64,000 bases of DNA, from assembly GCA_003952965.2 (NCBI GenBank), contig CM025850.1, positions 27,563,611-27,627,610 of the forward strand, given 5' to 3'. How positions within the stretch are numbered: position 1 is the first letter of the stretch; every line of letters begins with the position of its first letter. The position numbers and the translations under genes are program-made. This document shows positions 24,061 through 37,000 of this stretch, piece after piece. The notes under the pieces were generated by a model that was not told the origin of the DNA, searched no databases, and worked only from the letters and a program-made list of their open reading frames with translations. The stretch comes from Morella rubra (lineage: Eukaryota; Streptophyta; Magnoliopsida; Fagales; Myricaceae).

Positions 24061-25289
24061 TAATATAATCAAGGCTGCACATATAATAAAAAATATATAT
24101 AAAGTTAACTAAACATGCTAAAATATTCCAGAAAAACACGTTGCTTCCTGAGAATCGGACACTTGGTCATTTTGTTTTTCTTGTGGTCTACATCGAAGCT
24201 CTAGTCGATGCCCCCTAGGGCCAATAGGATAAGTTTATTAATTACCGGCTCTTGATGCAAGTAGTTGAAAAGGTTGTCTACTTGAGAACGGGACTATCTT
24301 TTTCTCCCAACAGATTATCAAATTCTTGTCGTGAATCAGCTGATCCGGGGAAAACATTTGATTATGGAGTGGTAACGCAAACAGGCAGGGTTTCTTTATA
24401 CTAAATATAAGACTAATTCATTTGCCACGGTGGCCCTGCTCAGGCCATGCTTGTTGTAGTGGTAGGGACGTACGAATATTCTTACAAAATGACAAATTGG
24501 CAATATTAATGTAGACAACATGCACTTAGTGGAAGATAGCCATAATATTCTAGTCCAACCACATATGTTTGAAAGTCTGAGGATTCAATTACGTTAATTA
24601 AGTAAAAGCAAAGCGTCATGAGTTACCTAAGCAATTGTTACCAGAAGCAGCCACAGCTAGCCCCCCCCGGCCGGCCCTCATGATCACTTTTTGCACGGTG
24701 TGAAAAAGGAATAGACAACTTTTTACTAGGGAGATTAAAGAGGCGGCCGGGGTAATTAATTATAATGACAGAGGAGGAAGAAAACAAGGGATTATGTTGG
24801 GGTTTGGTTTGGCTTGATTTGATGAGTGATGGAGTTGTTAATAGAATAATAAGGAGAAAACAAAGACAAAAGGAAGTGGGAAGAGATGTAGAGAATATAC
24901 GATATCCACTGTAGATTTGGGGCACATGGAAACTTGCAGGGTGCATTACTCTACACGATCTGCAAAGCAAAAATAATCCCTTGGAATACGCTGTCTAGGC
25001 TATGTGTTTAATGAGGAGCCAGAGGAAAGCATATCCTCCCACCACTCCCAAATCCAATCCAAATCAGACCCAATCCCACATTGTATAAGATTCCCCAAAT
25101 TAATAATCCCCATTGTACAGCACACGGGGACGTGTTAATGGTTAAGGTTAGGAAGGGGGCCGGGGTTGCGTGTGACTGTGTAGGATCAAACTTTTTTTGG
25201 AGATTGAAAATTATAGGTTAATTATAAACAACAGAATCCTCCAAGATTCTAGAAAAGATTATATTAAATCTCCCTGCAATGTGATCCCA

Positions 25290-25550
25290 TTTTTCAATTG
25301 ACCCACTTCCTCTTTCATTTGGTGGAAAGTGAGTTAGAATCCTCCCAAAATATTCTTACTGCCCATCTCATGTGAACTCAACGAGAATTACCAAAAAAAC
25401 CCTAGCTAGGGCAATGGGCCTCCCAGAGGGTTTTTCAGGAATTGGGAGCTCCTGAGAACTTTCTGCCAAATAAGCTGTTAATAGAAAGGTCAGAGCAGTG
25501 CCCTTTTACTAGCTGTTTGCAAACCTACTATCTTATTGCATCGCTAAAAG
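25290..25550. repeat. interleaved mosaic of 21805-22037 and 23318-23432
   Basis: Alternates GACCCACTTCCTCTTTCATT (TIE1 exon 1), GGTGGAAAGTGA (23.3 kb), ACTGCCCATCTC (TIE1), ATGTGAACTCAACG (23.3 kb), GAATTGGGAG (23.4 kb), CTCCTGAGAACTTTCTGCCA (TIE1 upstream). See findings. Confidence 0.8.
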
Positions 25551-26575
25551 CGTATAATTTTGTGAGGTCGTATATAAGTCAAAATTATAATGAATATATT
25601 TTTTTTCTTAAGTTATAGCTCATAAAGCAGTCTTTAGTGAGCTAAGTTCGACCCTTTTCCTATAGCAAAAGCTCATTTGAGAATTTGAAATGTAAAATAT
25701 TAAAACTTCAATAATTGAGGAGAAAAATATAATAGTAAAAAGAAATACATTCGTTGTCAATTCTAAATACATACACTCCATTTTCAATTCAAATCCTTTA
25801 GGATATAGTTAAGCTCATGAAGCTGTTGAATATCCCAATATCATACATAATTACTTTCCGACCACACTCTTTTTATGTGGCCTAATGATGGCTGCAATGT
25901 TCAAGGTTCTCAATTCAAAGATAGCATAATTAAATGTACAGTAAAATATGATATGTATGTTCGTACAGTTCTAGCATCTTTCTTAGGCTTATTTTTGAAA
26001 GAAAGGGTAGATAGAGAAAGACAAAAATGAACAAACTAGTGTAACCATACATTAAGGGCCATAGAGCAGCAAACAACTGAAAAGATGCAACTTGACTCTC
26101 GATAGTGAAGCGGTAGTTGTATGTTTCTTCTCCATCGATCTCTGTCAAAATTAAAGGTTACATAATGACAATCATCTAGCTTGGACAATATTTGAGAGCA
26201 CAGCTCATAGTATTCGTGGTGTGACTACCGTAATGACAATGACTCATGACTTAACCACAATGAGGAGTGCAGTCACTTTCTCACATTACCATCTATTTAG
26301 GTCAATTCTCACCAAATTAGAACTCTGGCCAAGGAGCAAGCGAATCCCCACCAAATTGACATCAATATCGACTTCGACGATGCTCATGGCCGACCACCGC
26401 AGTCCCTGATGCCTGGACACACCCCCATCCTAAGCCTTCAAATATGCTTTGTCAACATCTTCAAAAGGATCTGTTCTTCATTTACTGCAGGGTCCTATAA
26501 GGTCCTAAATCATACGCCTTGGAACTGCAGCATGAAAGTAACCACCAGACTTATGACAAAGACAAACCAAGGCAT

Positions 26576-27804
26576 TCACTGTATGCTGTTATCCAACTTT
26601 TCTAGTTTCTGGACAAGTGAATCATGCTTCCTTCCTTTGTATATTTCAATAAGTGAACGTATTGCTTCCGAAATCATCTCTATCTTTTGAGCCCCAAGAG
26701 ACTTATTTTCAAAATCTGAATGAGTATTTGTCTCCCCTAATGACGAGCATAGCATCTTCAACCACTCCTCAAGAAAGGAAGCTTTCTGTATATGGAATAA
26801 GAGTTTAAAAGCCAGAAAAGGAAAATGAATCATGCACAATGAGAAAGGATGGTCAGATAAAAGTATAAATCAGCTAAAGGTAATACGGCCAAATCCTAAA
26901 TATAATACTGTGAAAGATTATATTACCCAATGTCAGAGACACACCAGAGAGCAGAACAACCAAATGAAGGCATGCAAACTAGGCAGATTATTGAAAACAA
27001 AGCATGGACATAGCAAATTCACAATGCTGCATGTATCATCTAGGCGTAACATATCATTACGTATCACTTGATAACACCTACACTTTGTGCTGATTTGGTA
27101 TTACTCAAACAAAGTTTAAGGTTGGTCTTCGCCATCTATTTTCATTGTCCATCCCTTCGACTATATGTATCACCAATTTCCTTGCCAACCCTTTGACACA
27201 ATATGAAACAGATATACCGAGAAAGATTGACCCACAAATGCACAAGTAGCTTCTCTCCAAAGTGTAAGTTAATAACAATTTGTTTCGTCAAAACTCAGAC
27301 CATCTTTGGTTGCATAAGTGGGAAGGGAAGGCTAGTGAGTGGTTGTCTAGAGCAAATTGCAGCAGTGGAGATTGTTTTGTGGCATACAGTCTCTCTCGCT
27401 GGTTTCTTTTGTCTTCAAAATTGTGAGAAATCAAAATGGTGGGACTGGAGGGAGAGAATCCTGCCCTTCCCTTCCCTACCTTCTAAGCCAATCTAAAATA
27501 GGAAAACCAGTATCCCCACTACCTATTCCCGCCACCCTATAGTTCAATGAGCATGAAGGAGCATTGTTATTTAAAGCATGTGTAAAACAAAGCTTCATGT
27601 TAAAGTTGGTGCTACGTGGACAGCTCTCAGCCAAAATTATTCTTCCGAAACCTATCCACACGTGCATAACAAGCAGCAACAACGCACTACACTTTCCCTA
27701 TTCCAGAAAACATATTTTTTACTTACTTTCACAAGGAAATCTTTCAGAGGTTCATGATCAGTGCTTGAAGCAAGGGCAAGAACATGCAACATGGTCGAGG
27801 TCAA
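26576..27804 (-). pseudogene. two orphan 3'-terminal exons of an unrecognised gene
   Basis: A minus-strand exon at 27727-27804 (26 codons, acceptor TGTACAG, donor GTAAGT) is followed by one at 26576-26785 (69 codons plus stop, acceptor ATATACAG). They join in phase 0. The encoded text includes LHVLALASSTDHEPLKDFL, then FLEEWLKMLCSSL and EAIRSLIEIYKGRK, a helical Leu/Glu/Lys-rich C-terminus of HEAT or ARM appearance. I do not recognise the family. No upstream exons can be found in the rearranged sequence above 27.8 kb, so this is probably a gene remnant, or the 3' end of a gene whose other exons were lost in assembly. Confidence 0.4.
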
Positions 27805-28609
27805 CTGTACAAGGGAAAAATAAAAGATTATACAAGATTAAATGATAAATACACTCTTGCAAAAAAAAAGGAGAGAGAGTGAGAATTAATGCTAAGTAGG
27901 CTAGAGACATCGGATCCCTTAGAAATTTGCACAATAATTAGACCATCAGGGATGTATATCTTTAATCATAACAGTAAACCTATATTGTTTTATCTGTATA
28001 CCGAAATAACCTTTCAAGTTCACTTACATATTGCTGTAGTCCTCATATGTGAAGCATTCTTTTAGATATAATTAACAGTTAATGTAATTGGGATACCAAG
28101 ATCATTTTGTCTCAGAAACATGAGTCCCAACGTAGCTGTATAGACATGAATCTCAGTTCAACCAGACAGCATATACAATAAATACTGACTTCCTCAGCAA
28201 TTCAAGCTGGTCATTACATGACCTGATTTCAACTATTAATGCACAATCCATATCTATGATCCAATTTGAGCGTGAAAGCTTGAACCTGTCTCAAGCACAA
28301 TCCTAAACAACCTGAGAGTGCTATCTGGTCTGAATCTAGATTCTCTATTATATGCTCCAACGATTGGATGACATCTTGGGAACGCGCATAACTGCATTAC
28401 CCAATGGGTAGCAGTCTAAATAACCTTCTCATTCAAGCACATAGAACAGGTTAAAAGTTGTCAAATTCAATTTACAACAAAAAACAAAAAGGAGATGTTC
28501 AAAAGCAGAAAGTAAAGGACTATTACAATGGACTTTATTAAGGAGCTTAACTTTGGCAGTTTGGTTCTTGGCTGGATTTGATAGGTGCTGGAGAATTAAA
28601 CATAGATAT

Positions 28610-29080
28610 ATAAGGAGAAAACAAAGACCAAGTTTGACCAAAGGGGGGGTTTAATCGAGAGTAGATATCCCACTTATAAATTGCTAGCACATGCCAAATC
28701 TTGCTTGAGCATTACTATGCACGATTTGTGGGTCAATGAATTGTATGCCTTGGAATAGCAATGTGGTGGGTGATATGAATCCTCCCTATTTCTTAGGACA
28801 GAGGAAATGCATAACTCCCACCATTACCAAAAAAAAAATAGACCCAATCCCTCCCAGTGTTAAGATTCCCCAAATTTAAGCAATCCCCTTTAAACAGCAT
28901 ACGGCTAACGTGTTAATGGTTAAGGCCTGGCAAACTGTATGATCCCTAACTATATATATGCAATAATAGGCTTACATTTTTAACAAGATTGTTAAATTGC
29001 ATAAATAATTATAATCACAACAGAATCGGATTCGCCACAAATTCTAGATAATCACTTTATGAGGATCCCATACAATATAT
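28610..29080. repeat. interleaved mosaic of 23195-23595 and 24850-25290
   Basis: AAGGAGAAAACAAAGAC comes from 24.85 kb, TTTGACCAAAGGG and TTTAATCGAG from 23.2 kb, GATTTGTGGGTCA from 23.28 kb, AGATTCCCCAAATT from 25.09 kb, ACGTGTTAATGGTTAAGG from 25.13 kb and ACTGTATGATCCCTAACTAT from 23.5 kb. See findings. Confidence 0.8.
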
Positions 29081-30697
29081 ATATACCCATACTTTTCACT
29101 CGGCTTAAATCCCCTTTTGAATAATCTCCATAATCTTCTTTTGTAATGCAATTGCCGATCGCATATCAAATTAATCAAGCATTTTAATATTTAATTCTGC
29201 TCTGGCCAATTTGAATGTGCAATAAAGCCGATCAAAAGATAAATACGTGACAGTAAAGAGAAGTAAAATTTTAGTAATCATGCAGTAATAAACAACAACT
29301 ACCTCCTGAGAATCGGGCATTCTCAAGCTTTATCAAATATAGCATTTTGAAGTTAATTAAACATGAAAAATAATCACGATCCCGGAAAACATGTTATTTT
29401 TTCTATATAGTAAAGAGTAAACAAGGGGTAGAAACTTGTAATGAAATTTAGCTTGTAACAAAATTTCTTAAAAATATTTATCCAACCCATAACTAGCAAA
29501 TGTTAATGGCATAAGCAATTGTAAGGCTTGATTATTTCAAATTAAGAAGAAACTTTTTCACAAAAGAGATCATTTTTTACAGTGTTACTCCTATAGAAAA
29601 GAAGAAAAAAGTAAGGGTGTCTATCACTACCAATCCATAACACTCTAATTTGTCAATTTTAATCCAGACATCAAGACAGCTGGGACAAACGATAAGTTAA
29701 ATTATAGGTTTTTAACAACAGATGGGAAGATCTAAGTCTTGATCATCAATTAGAATAATTAGGAAGGTTCAAATATGTATACTTTCCCTCACACAATAAA
29801 TTAATTTTAATTTTACGTATTAGCTCTCATACTTTGCCAAAATAATCAAACTGAAACACTTGTCAATTCCAGACAAGGCCACCATTATTCGAATGATTCG
29901 AATAGTTATAGCTCTCTGTGCACCAGTAATCCAACGTTGATTTAACTCCTTTTCATGCATTTGCCTCGCCAACCCACAGTTTTCCATCCACAGTACTATA
30001 AAATAAATTAAGCATGCGTGGGAAGCTATTTTTATATGGACCATGGCGTGAACAGCTTGTGGTAGTTGGATCATGTGGCTGTGTACGCACAAAGAATATT
30101 GCTTTTTGGCGACGATCGACTAAGACCCCATTCGTGAAGTAAACTCCATTCGATCGAACCATAAGGATTCCTAGATCTCTATGGCCTAAAAATAATAGCC
30201 ATGATCCCATGGTAAGCTTAGGTTTGGAGATTTTCTTCTAATTTTATTCATAATATAAAAACTGCAAAGGGCCTCTGCGGATATGAAAAATTAGGGTTTC
30301 TATGTGTCGTTACAACTGGAATGGGACCTCGGAAAGTACAAATAGGCTCCTGAACCACGTGTGGAGATGCTATAGAATTCAACACTTGGCCTGTTTTAGG
30401 TATGAAACCCTTATAAAAAAAACCTCTATGGGACCCCACTCATTACTTGGAAATGCAGCCCTATTAATGCAGAGGGTCCTCAATGTCTCCTACTCCTTTG
30501 TGACTACCACTCACAGAACCAACATCCCCAGTGCTCCTATGATCTATCTTGGATATGATTTTCCGATTTTGTTGGTTTTTAAATCCAATATGATTAAGTT
30601 AATTAATCTCCATTTTTTAACCTATGATAATGTGCATTGTTCTACCATTTTTTATGCTGTTGTCTGACAATCATATTAATAGGTGTTTTAGGCATCC

Positions 30698-30699
<2 letters not shown>

Positions 30700-30733
<34 letters not shown>
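30700..30733. repeat. (TA)n microsatellite
   Basis: Perfect TA dinucleotide run of about 34 bases. Confidence 0.95.
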
Positions 30734-30736
<3 letters not shown>

Positions 30737-33700
30737 CCCCACAAACGAGAGCCCCTTACCATAAGTTGGGAACATTTATTAGTACTGCAGGCTCATATAT
30801 CACAATCGGTACTTATAAGTTCCATAATCTTACAGCTTCCAACTTTTGTGGGTTTTCCCGGTTGAAATTGCAGTGGTCCTAAGGAAAATAATTACAAGAT
30901 ACAACTTGCATTTTCTTTACCAAAAAGAAAAAAGAAATACAGATAGAGATCTTTTCAATTTGTTGTCCAAATTGGATGGTTCCTCTCCATAGTAAGATCC
31001 ACATTGTTCAGTAATTAATATGTGTAGTATTAAATATTGTAAAATCAATTTAGTATGCTTATTTCTCTTTGAATTAGGTCATTTAATTCTAACAACAAAT
31101 TGAAGAGGATTCTGATCCAAAAAGATCCCTCTAGATTATCATGATTATCGTAAGCGATCAGAACATGTTGAACTGACCCAAGCTCAAATTGGAAACCTTG
31201 AGTCAAGGCATAATTGCAGCGACCTCAACCGTTAACATCTGGTAATTTATATAACTAGCAGCCTTGAAGCTGACCCAGCCTACTCAGAAAGTTGCAGTCA
31301 GAAGGTTGCTGATGCAGAGAGCGTCACCCTCCCATGTGGGGGTGCCTTTGTTTTGGAAGATTTTGTGTGTCGCATTGGGAGTAAAGAAGTCTCGAGCTAT
31401 AAAGCTACACCTTTAATGAAAAAGTATAGAACATCGCATTGTTAATATACTATACTCCGTGATGAAATATAACTATTTTTAGTTCCATACTACATGCTTT
31501 ATACTGTTTGATTCCTTTGGGATTTCCTTGGGTTCATGAATCTGTCGGATTGCCTTTTCCCACACAAACAAATCAAGTAATGCGTTTTATTTCTTCGATT
31601 ATAGAAAAATAACCTCGCATACATGCATGCATGCATCACGTGGGCACACTTTAGATTCTTTCCATTATAGTTGTTCGTGTGAGATTCTTTGAGTGGCGGG
31701 CTAACCTATTAGGCAAAAGTTCAAGGGAGGCTTTTTATTTTTTTATAATAAAAAAAATATATTTTAATAGATACTTATGTAAACATGCAGCTCTTGTATG
31801 TAATACAAATTAAATAAGTTGTTTTGCAAAATAAAGTTACTCATAATTTTGAGCATAAATAAGTTTTGAGGCCTCAATACAAAAAATTATTTCACAAAAC
31901 AAAACCTTATATATACATGGAAGATATTTTTGTTTTTCTAAGCATCACTCTATTATTGTTTTTTAACCTAATCAAACATTCTTACTTGGGGCCTTGCTTG
32001 GGAGTATGGAACTTAGGAGTGGCCTAGGTTGTCTACCCCTTGAGCCGGCATTGGTGTAACCAAAATGTACCCTGTCTTAACTTTTACCTGCTCATTGAGC
32101 AGCTCTGTCATTTGTTGTCTGCAAAAGGAGAAGAGAGGACCACTCCCTTTACTGATGGAGCCTTGTTTAACAAAGCTTCTCGACCAAATTTTTAGTGGGG
32201 AAAAGTAAAAATAAATTAGAAAAAGAATGGAAGAATGTAAGAAAAAGAAGAAGAATCTGGCAACAGTGAAAAAATCTTTATAATTTATATTTATTAATTA
32301 GGCTTGAGCACATGTGGGCCTACTAAACGGTAAATGAGCCCAGATAGTTTCTAGACCAAGTAATTTCTATTGAAGAGCCAATAGCATTCCTTTTGAGCTT
32401 AGTGAGTTCTCTTTTATGGGCTTTGGCTTAGTAGGTTCTATCATTTGCGATCCAGCTAATGGTGTACCCAACTGCCTAAGCTTTCCGCCCACAAAAGAAA
32501 TGTAAGCCGCTTCAAAGCGGCTCAGCTGGCTTGGCTCTAAACCTCAAGCCAACCCCGAGCTGAAGAGCCTCTTCGTGGCATTGCCTATCCATGAGCAAGT
32601 GAACACTAAAAAAAAAAGAACACTGTTAGACGATAAGGATTTAAAGTCTCACCTTTCATTTCCCTCTCTTCACCAGTGATGAATTGGCTCTGTCACCACC
32701 TCTGAGTAAGCTTCACACACTCAGAATACTGCGGTCTCTTTTTATTTTTCGACATTTTCTTAGGCTCAAGTAGTACCAATATGAGTTTTTGGCTTTTGAA
32801 GCTTTCAAGAGATACTATTTTTAATTGCACTTACCAATGGGTCTTCGAGTTCTACTGTGCTTCGGGAATTTGGATGGCTTTTCCATATCGGGTTGTTCAT
32901 AATTTAGATTGGGTTTTGTTTATTTACAGCTAGTTTGCGTGCTCTTCCTTTGTCTTTTCCTTGTGGTTAATTGTATTACGCGTTCTAATGAGGCTCTTCC
33001 AGCAATATGTGTACTCTGGCGGTGTTTGTTGGACTATTAATCCCTTCAGTGGTCATTGGATTGTTGAAGAAAGCTTGGCTTTGGGTTGTTTTGTTGCGAA
33101 TGGTTTGCCATAAGTCTGCAATGATGGAGATTGTCTGAATTGGAGACTTTAGACCCACCACTGGGAACAATAATTCGCGTCCTTGATTTAAATTGTGCTT
33201 TCAAATGCACCCTTAGGCTGTTATCCAATTATCGTTTAGTGCGAAATTAACTTGCTGACAATTTAGGTTTAATTACCAGCTTGCTTTCCTCTCTCTCTCT
33301 CTCTCCCCATGTCTGTGTATGCGGTTGGAGGGGACGAGTAGTAGATGGACTAGGATTCGGCATTTAATTGTGCATCTCTGTTTAATCGGAACTCTGAAAA
33401 GGTGCCAAAGGTGAATTGATATAGATGTGAATTTTAGTGTGATTATCTCCTTTGAAACTACCCGGAGCACTGGACTCTGGCCTGCTTGGAACTTCCCCAA
33501 ATTTGGATGGCTACTCTTTTTCTTCTTTTTTAATTTTTTTGTCTTGGCGGCGGCTAGAGCGGAGAATCTCATTATTTCTAGACAATGCACGAAGGCAATT
33601 GAACTGAGTGAACCATGGATGGAGCGAATAAAATCTCTTAATTGGCATCTATGGATAATTTTATGTTGATATTGATGAAACTCTCTGTCCTAATGTTGGT

Positions 33701-34088
33701 TGCTATGGTTTGTGCTGGATTGAGCTGTAGTTTATGTACTCGTGTACTAACGACATGCAACAACTATAGCTATCATTTTCTTTTAGTACGGTGAGATTTT
33801 TTTTGTGGTGCATTGATTGTGAAACTCACAGGGAAAATGTTTTTACTATCCTTTGGACCAAAGTTAATGCGCTCAATTGCCAATGGTTCTTGCTGTACCA
33901 AATTAATGACTTCTTTTAGTATGTTTAGAGAATAAAGACCTGAGGAATTTTGGTTTACCAGTCACTGAAACATCTTGTGTCTTAGTCAATTGCAACTCTA
34001 CATTCATGTGCCCTTTTTGTGTCTTGTGCAGGAGAAGCAAGGGATGAAGGACTGCATCTAATTAAGAGATTTTGTATTTGTAGCCAAT

Positions 34089-37000
34089 ATGACGCCTGTC
34101 ATGCCATGTTCTATGAGTAATGTTTCACTTATACCTGGAACTGCATTTACAACAAGGAAGAACAATTGTTTGAAAAGATTCAGCTTGTCAAGGAAGCGTA
34201 CTAAACTTACACCATCCACCCAGAAACATCTGCTACCTCTGTCAACTTCTATTAAATTGATCCCTCTACATTTTAGAGAATTTTTTTTACACCGTCCATC
34301 TAGAATCAATAGATTATCAGCCACAGAAACTGATGTGGCAGTGGAGGAATCAGACTCACCCATTGCTGATGAAGATTCTGGTGGAGCATCAGAAACTCCC
34401 CCTGATGCACTTGGAAGTAGTGAGAAATCCACAAATGGGTCAGATACCATTCCTACTCCAACTCAGTCCAGACGTACAAGACCTGTTAGGAAAAGTGAGA
34501 TGCCACCTATAAAGAATGAGGAACTGGTTCCTGGTGCAACTTTTACTGGGAAAGTAAGATCAATCCAGCCATTTGGTGCTTTTGTTGATTTTGGAGCCTT
34601 CACCGATGGCCTGGTGCATGTGTCCAGGTTGAGTGATAGCTATGTCAAGGATGTTGGAGATATTGTTTCTGTTGGGCAAGAGGTGAAGGTGCGATTAGTT
34701 GAAGCAGACATGGAGACTGGACGGATCTCTCTCTCAATGCGTGAAAGTGATGATACTAATAACTTGCAGCAGCAGAAAGATGCTTCTGCTGGTAGTGATA
34801 AGGCTGGAGCTGCCAAAAGAAATGTTGCAAATCCCAAACAGAGGAGAGATGAGGCAAAAAGAAGCTCAAAATTTGTCAAAGGGCAAGACCTAGAGGGCAC
34901 TGTGAAGAATCTGGCTAGGTCTGGTGCTTTTATATCTCTTCCTGAGGGGGAAGAAGGGTTCCTACCCACATCAGAGGAATCTGATGAAGGATTTGCGAAT
35001 GTTATGGGTAACTCCTCACTGCAAGTAGGCCAAGAAGTCAGTGTCCGAGTGTTGCGTATCTCAAGAGGGAAGGTAACCTTGACAATGAAGAAAGAGGAAG
35101 ATGTTGAAAAGTTAGACGCGCAGCTCAATCAAGGGGTTGTCCATGTGGCAACAAACCCTTTTGTGCTGGCTTTTCATAAGAACAAGGATATTGCTTCCTT
35201 TTTGGATGAGAGGCAGAAATTACAGAAGGCAGCTGAAAAACCAGCAATAAAAAATGCTTCAGAAGTGTTAGAAGAAAAAGTCCATCAAAGTAATCCTGGC
35301 TCTGATGAAGTGCAGGACCAACCAAGTGGCAGCAATGAGAGGCTGGTCAGTGTCCCTTCTACAATTGGAGAAATAAGTGAAGATGATGCAACTTCTTTAA
35401 AGGAGGCAGATGTGGGAGTCAGTGCATTAGAGGATGATGCCTCAACCAATATTGCAGATGACAAAGAAGACCCAGCCTCAAGCTCAACCCAAAGTATTGA
35501 CGGTGCTGTCCAAACCATAGATAAAGAAGCAGACGCGAGTGCTGAAATTTTGTCTTCAGAAGAGCCTGTGTCTTCTTCCAGTCAGATAGCTGAAGAGGCT
35601 TCCCCAACAGATGGGGTGGAGAGAGATGGAAAATCTGATTTGTTGGGTGGAATAAAAGATGAAGCTTCTCCAAAAGTGTTGGACATGGTACCCAGCCCAT
35701 TAGATGAGATGGCAACCAATGTTGCAAATGATGTAAAGGACCCAGAAAGCACTATCTCTAGCTCAACACCACGTGTAGATGGTGCTGTTCAAACCATAGA
35801 GAAAGAAGCGGAGGTGAGTTCTGAAGTTTTGGCTCCTGAAGTGAGTGTAGCTACTGTTGATCAAATAAGTGAAGAGGCACCTCCAACAGATGGACTAGAA
35901 AGTGATGGGAAATCTGACTCATCTGGCGAAATATCTGGTAAAATTGTGTCTTCAGAAAGTCCAGAAGTGGAAGACATCATAGAGGGTCAAACTGATGCTG
36001 CTGTAGTAACTGATGAGACCAATATACTAGCTCCTAACACTGAGAATGAACCTCCACATGGTGCACAGAGTGAAGATAACAAGGTGCATCCCAACCCTGA
36101 TGAAAATGGCAGTACAAACAGCTCGGGTTTAGAACCCGATGCTCGTACCCAGGAAACTGAAGGTCAGTGCCCTTTTTCTCCCTTTCTTTTCTTAGTTTCT
36201 TGTGTTCTGGGAAATTCTGATTATAACTCCTGCAAATAGTTGCTTGAAGCTAAGATTATTTATTCGCGTACGATAATGTTCACCCATTCAATAAGAAATA
36301 CAATCTCCCAATGAATTTGCACAAATGAAGTCAAGAGCTGATAGCTTGCTGTTGAGATATACATCTAGTCTGTGTAGAAATTATAAGATGATTCATGAGA
36401 TATATAGTCAGTTTCTGTCCAGTCAACAAGTAGTTGCTGAGGCATATATCCTATCATCATCTTTACCATGGTTTATGCTACAACTTTTCTTTCTATCCAA
36501 TCCTGTTGCTAAGTTTGATAGTATTGATGCATTGATAAGTATCTGTCCTTGGATTTAGGCCCTCTAATTTCTAGCAAATAAAACAAGTAGTATGATTTTT
36601 GTTTGCCAAGTCTTGGGACTACAGAGTTTCATGTTTTTTTATATTTTCTGAGTGGGTATGTGTTTGAATTGTCAATTCTGTACAGATGGAGAGGAGAATG
36701 ATGGAAGTTCTGAATCAGCTGGGAAGTTAGCTGACGATCAAGTTGTGTCTTTAGAAAGCACGACTGAAGGTTCTTACTCTTCATTTTCCCCTTTTTTTTT
36801 TTTTTTTTGCTTGCCATAATGCCTTTTATGCAATTCTTTTTGTTGAACCCATGGCAAACAACTTTGAATGTTGGAATTGTCAATTCTCTGCACAGATGGA
36901 GAGGAAAACGATGGAAGTTCTGGACCATCTGGAAAGTTAGTTGACGATCAAGTTCTTTCAACAGAAATTGAAGTTGTACAGAACCTGGTTGACAATGCCA

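Larger units (their letters stand above)
21862..26575. other. intergenic upstream of TIE1, repeat-rich
   Basis: Includes the presumed TIE1 promoter and 5' UTR with a CT-rich tract near 22098-22121 on the plus strand. From 23.2 kb on it is a patchwork of segments that recur elsewhere in the window (23599-24060, 25290-25550). No intact gene is seen. Short frames here match no family I know. Confidence 0.45.
27805..34031. other. intergenic, repeat patchwork then 5' flank of PETs
   Basis: 28610-29080 is a mosaic block, and a (TA)n lies at 30700-30733. No gene is supported in 29.1-32.5 kb: minus frames at 29820-30210 match nothing I know. The first leader exon of PETs may lie near 32650-32708, where CTCTGA|GTAAGC is a possible donor. 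A CT microsatellite at 33288-33305 lies in the presumed leader intron. Confidence 0.4.

Noticed and set aside
24638..24970. 110-aa minus frame with hydrophobic runs
   Set aside because: No known domain, and its sequence overlaps a parent segment of a mosaic block.
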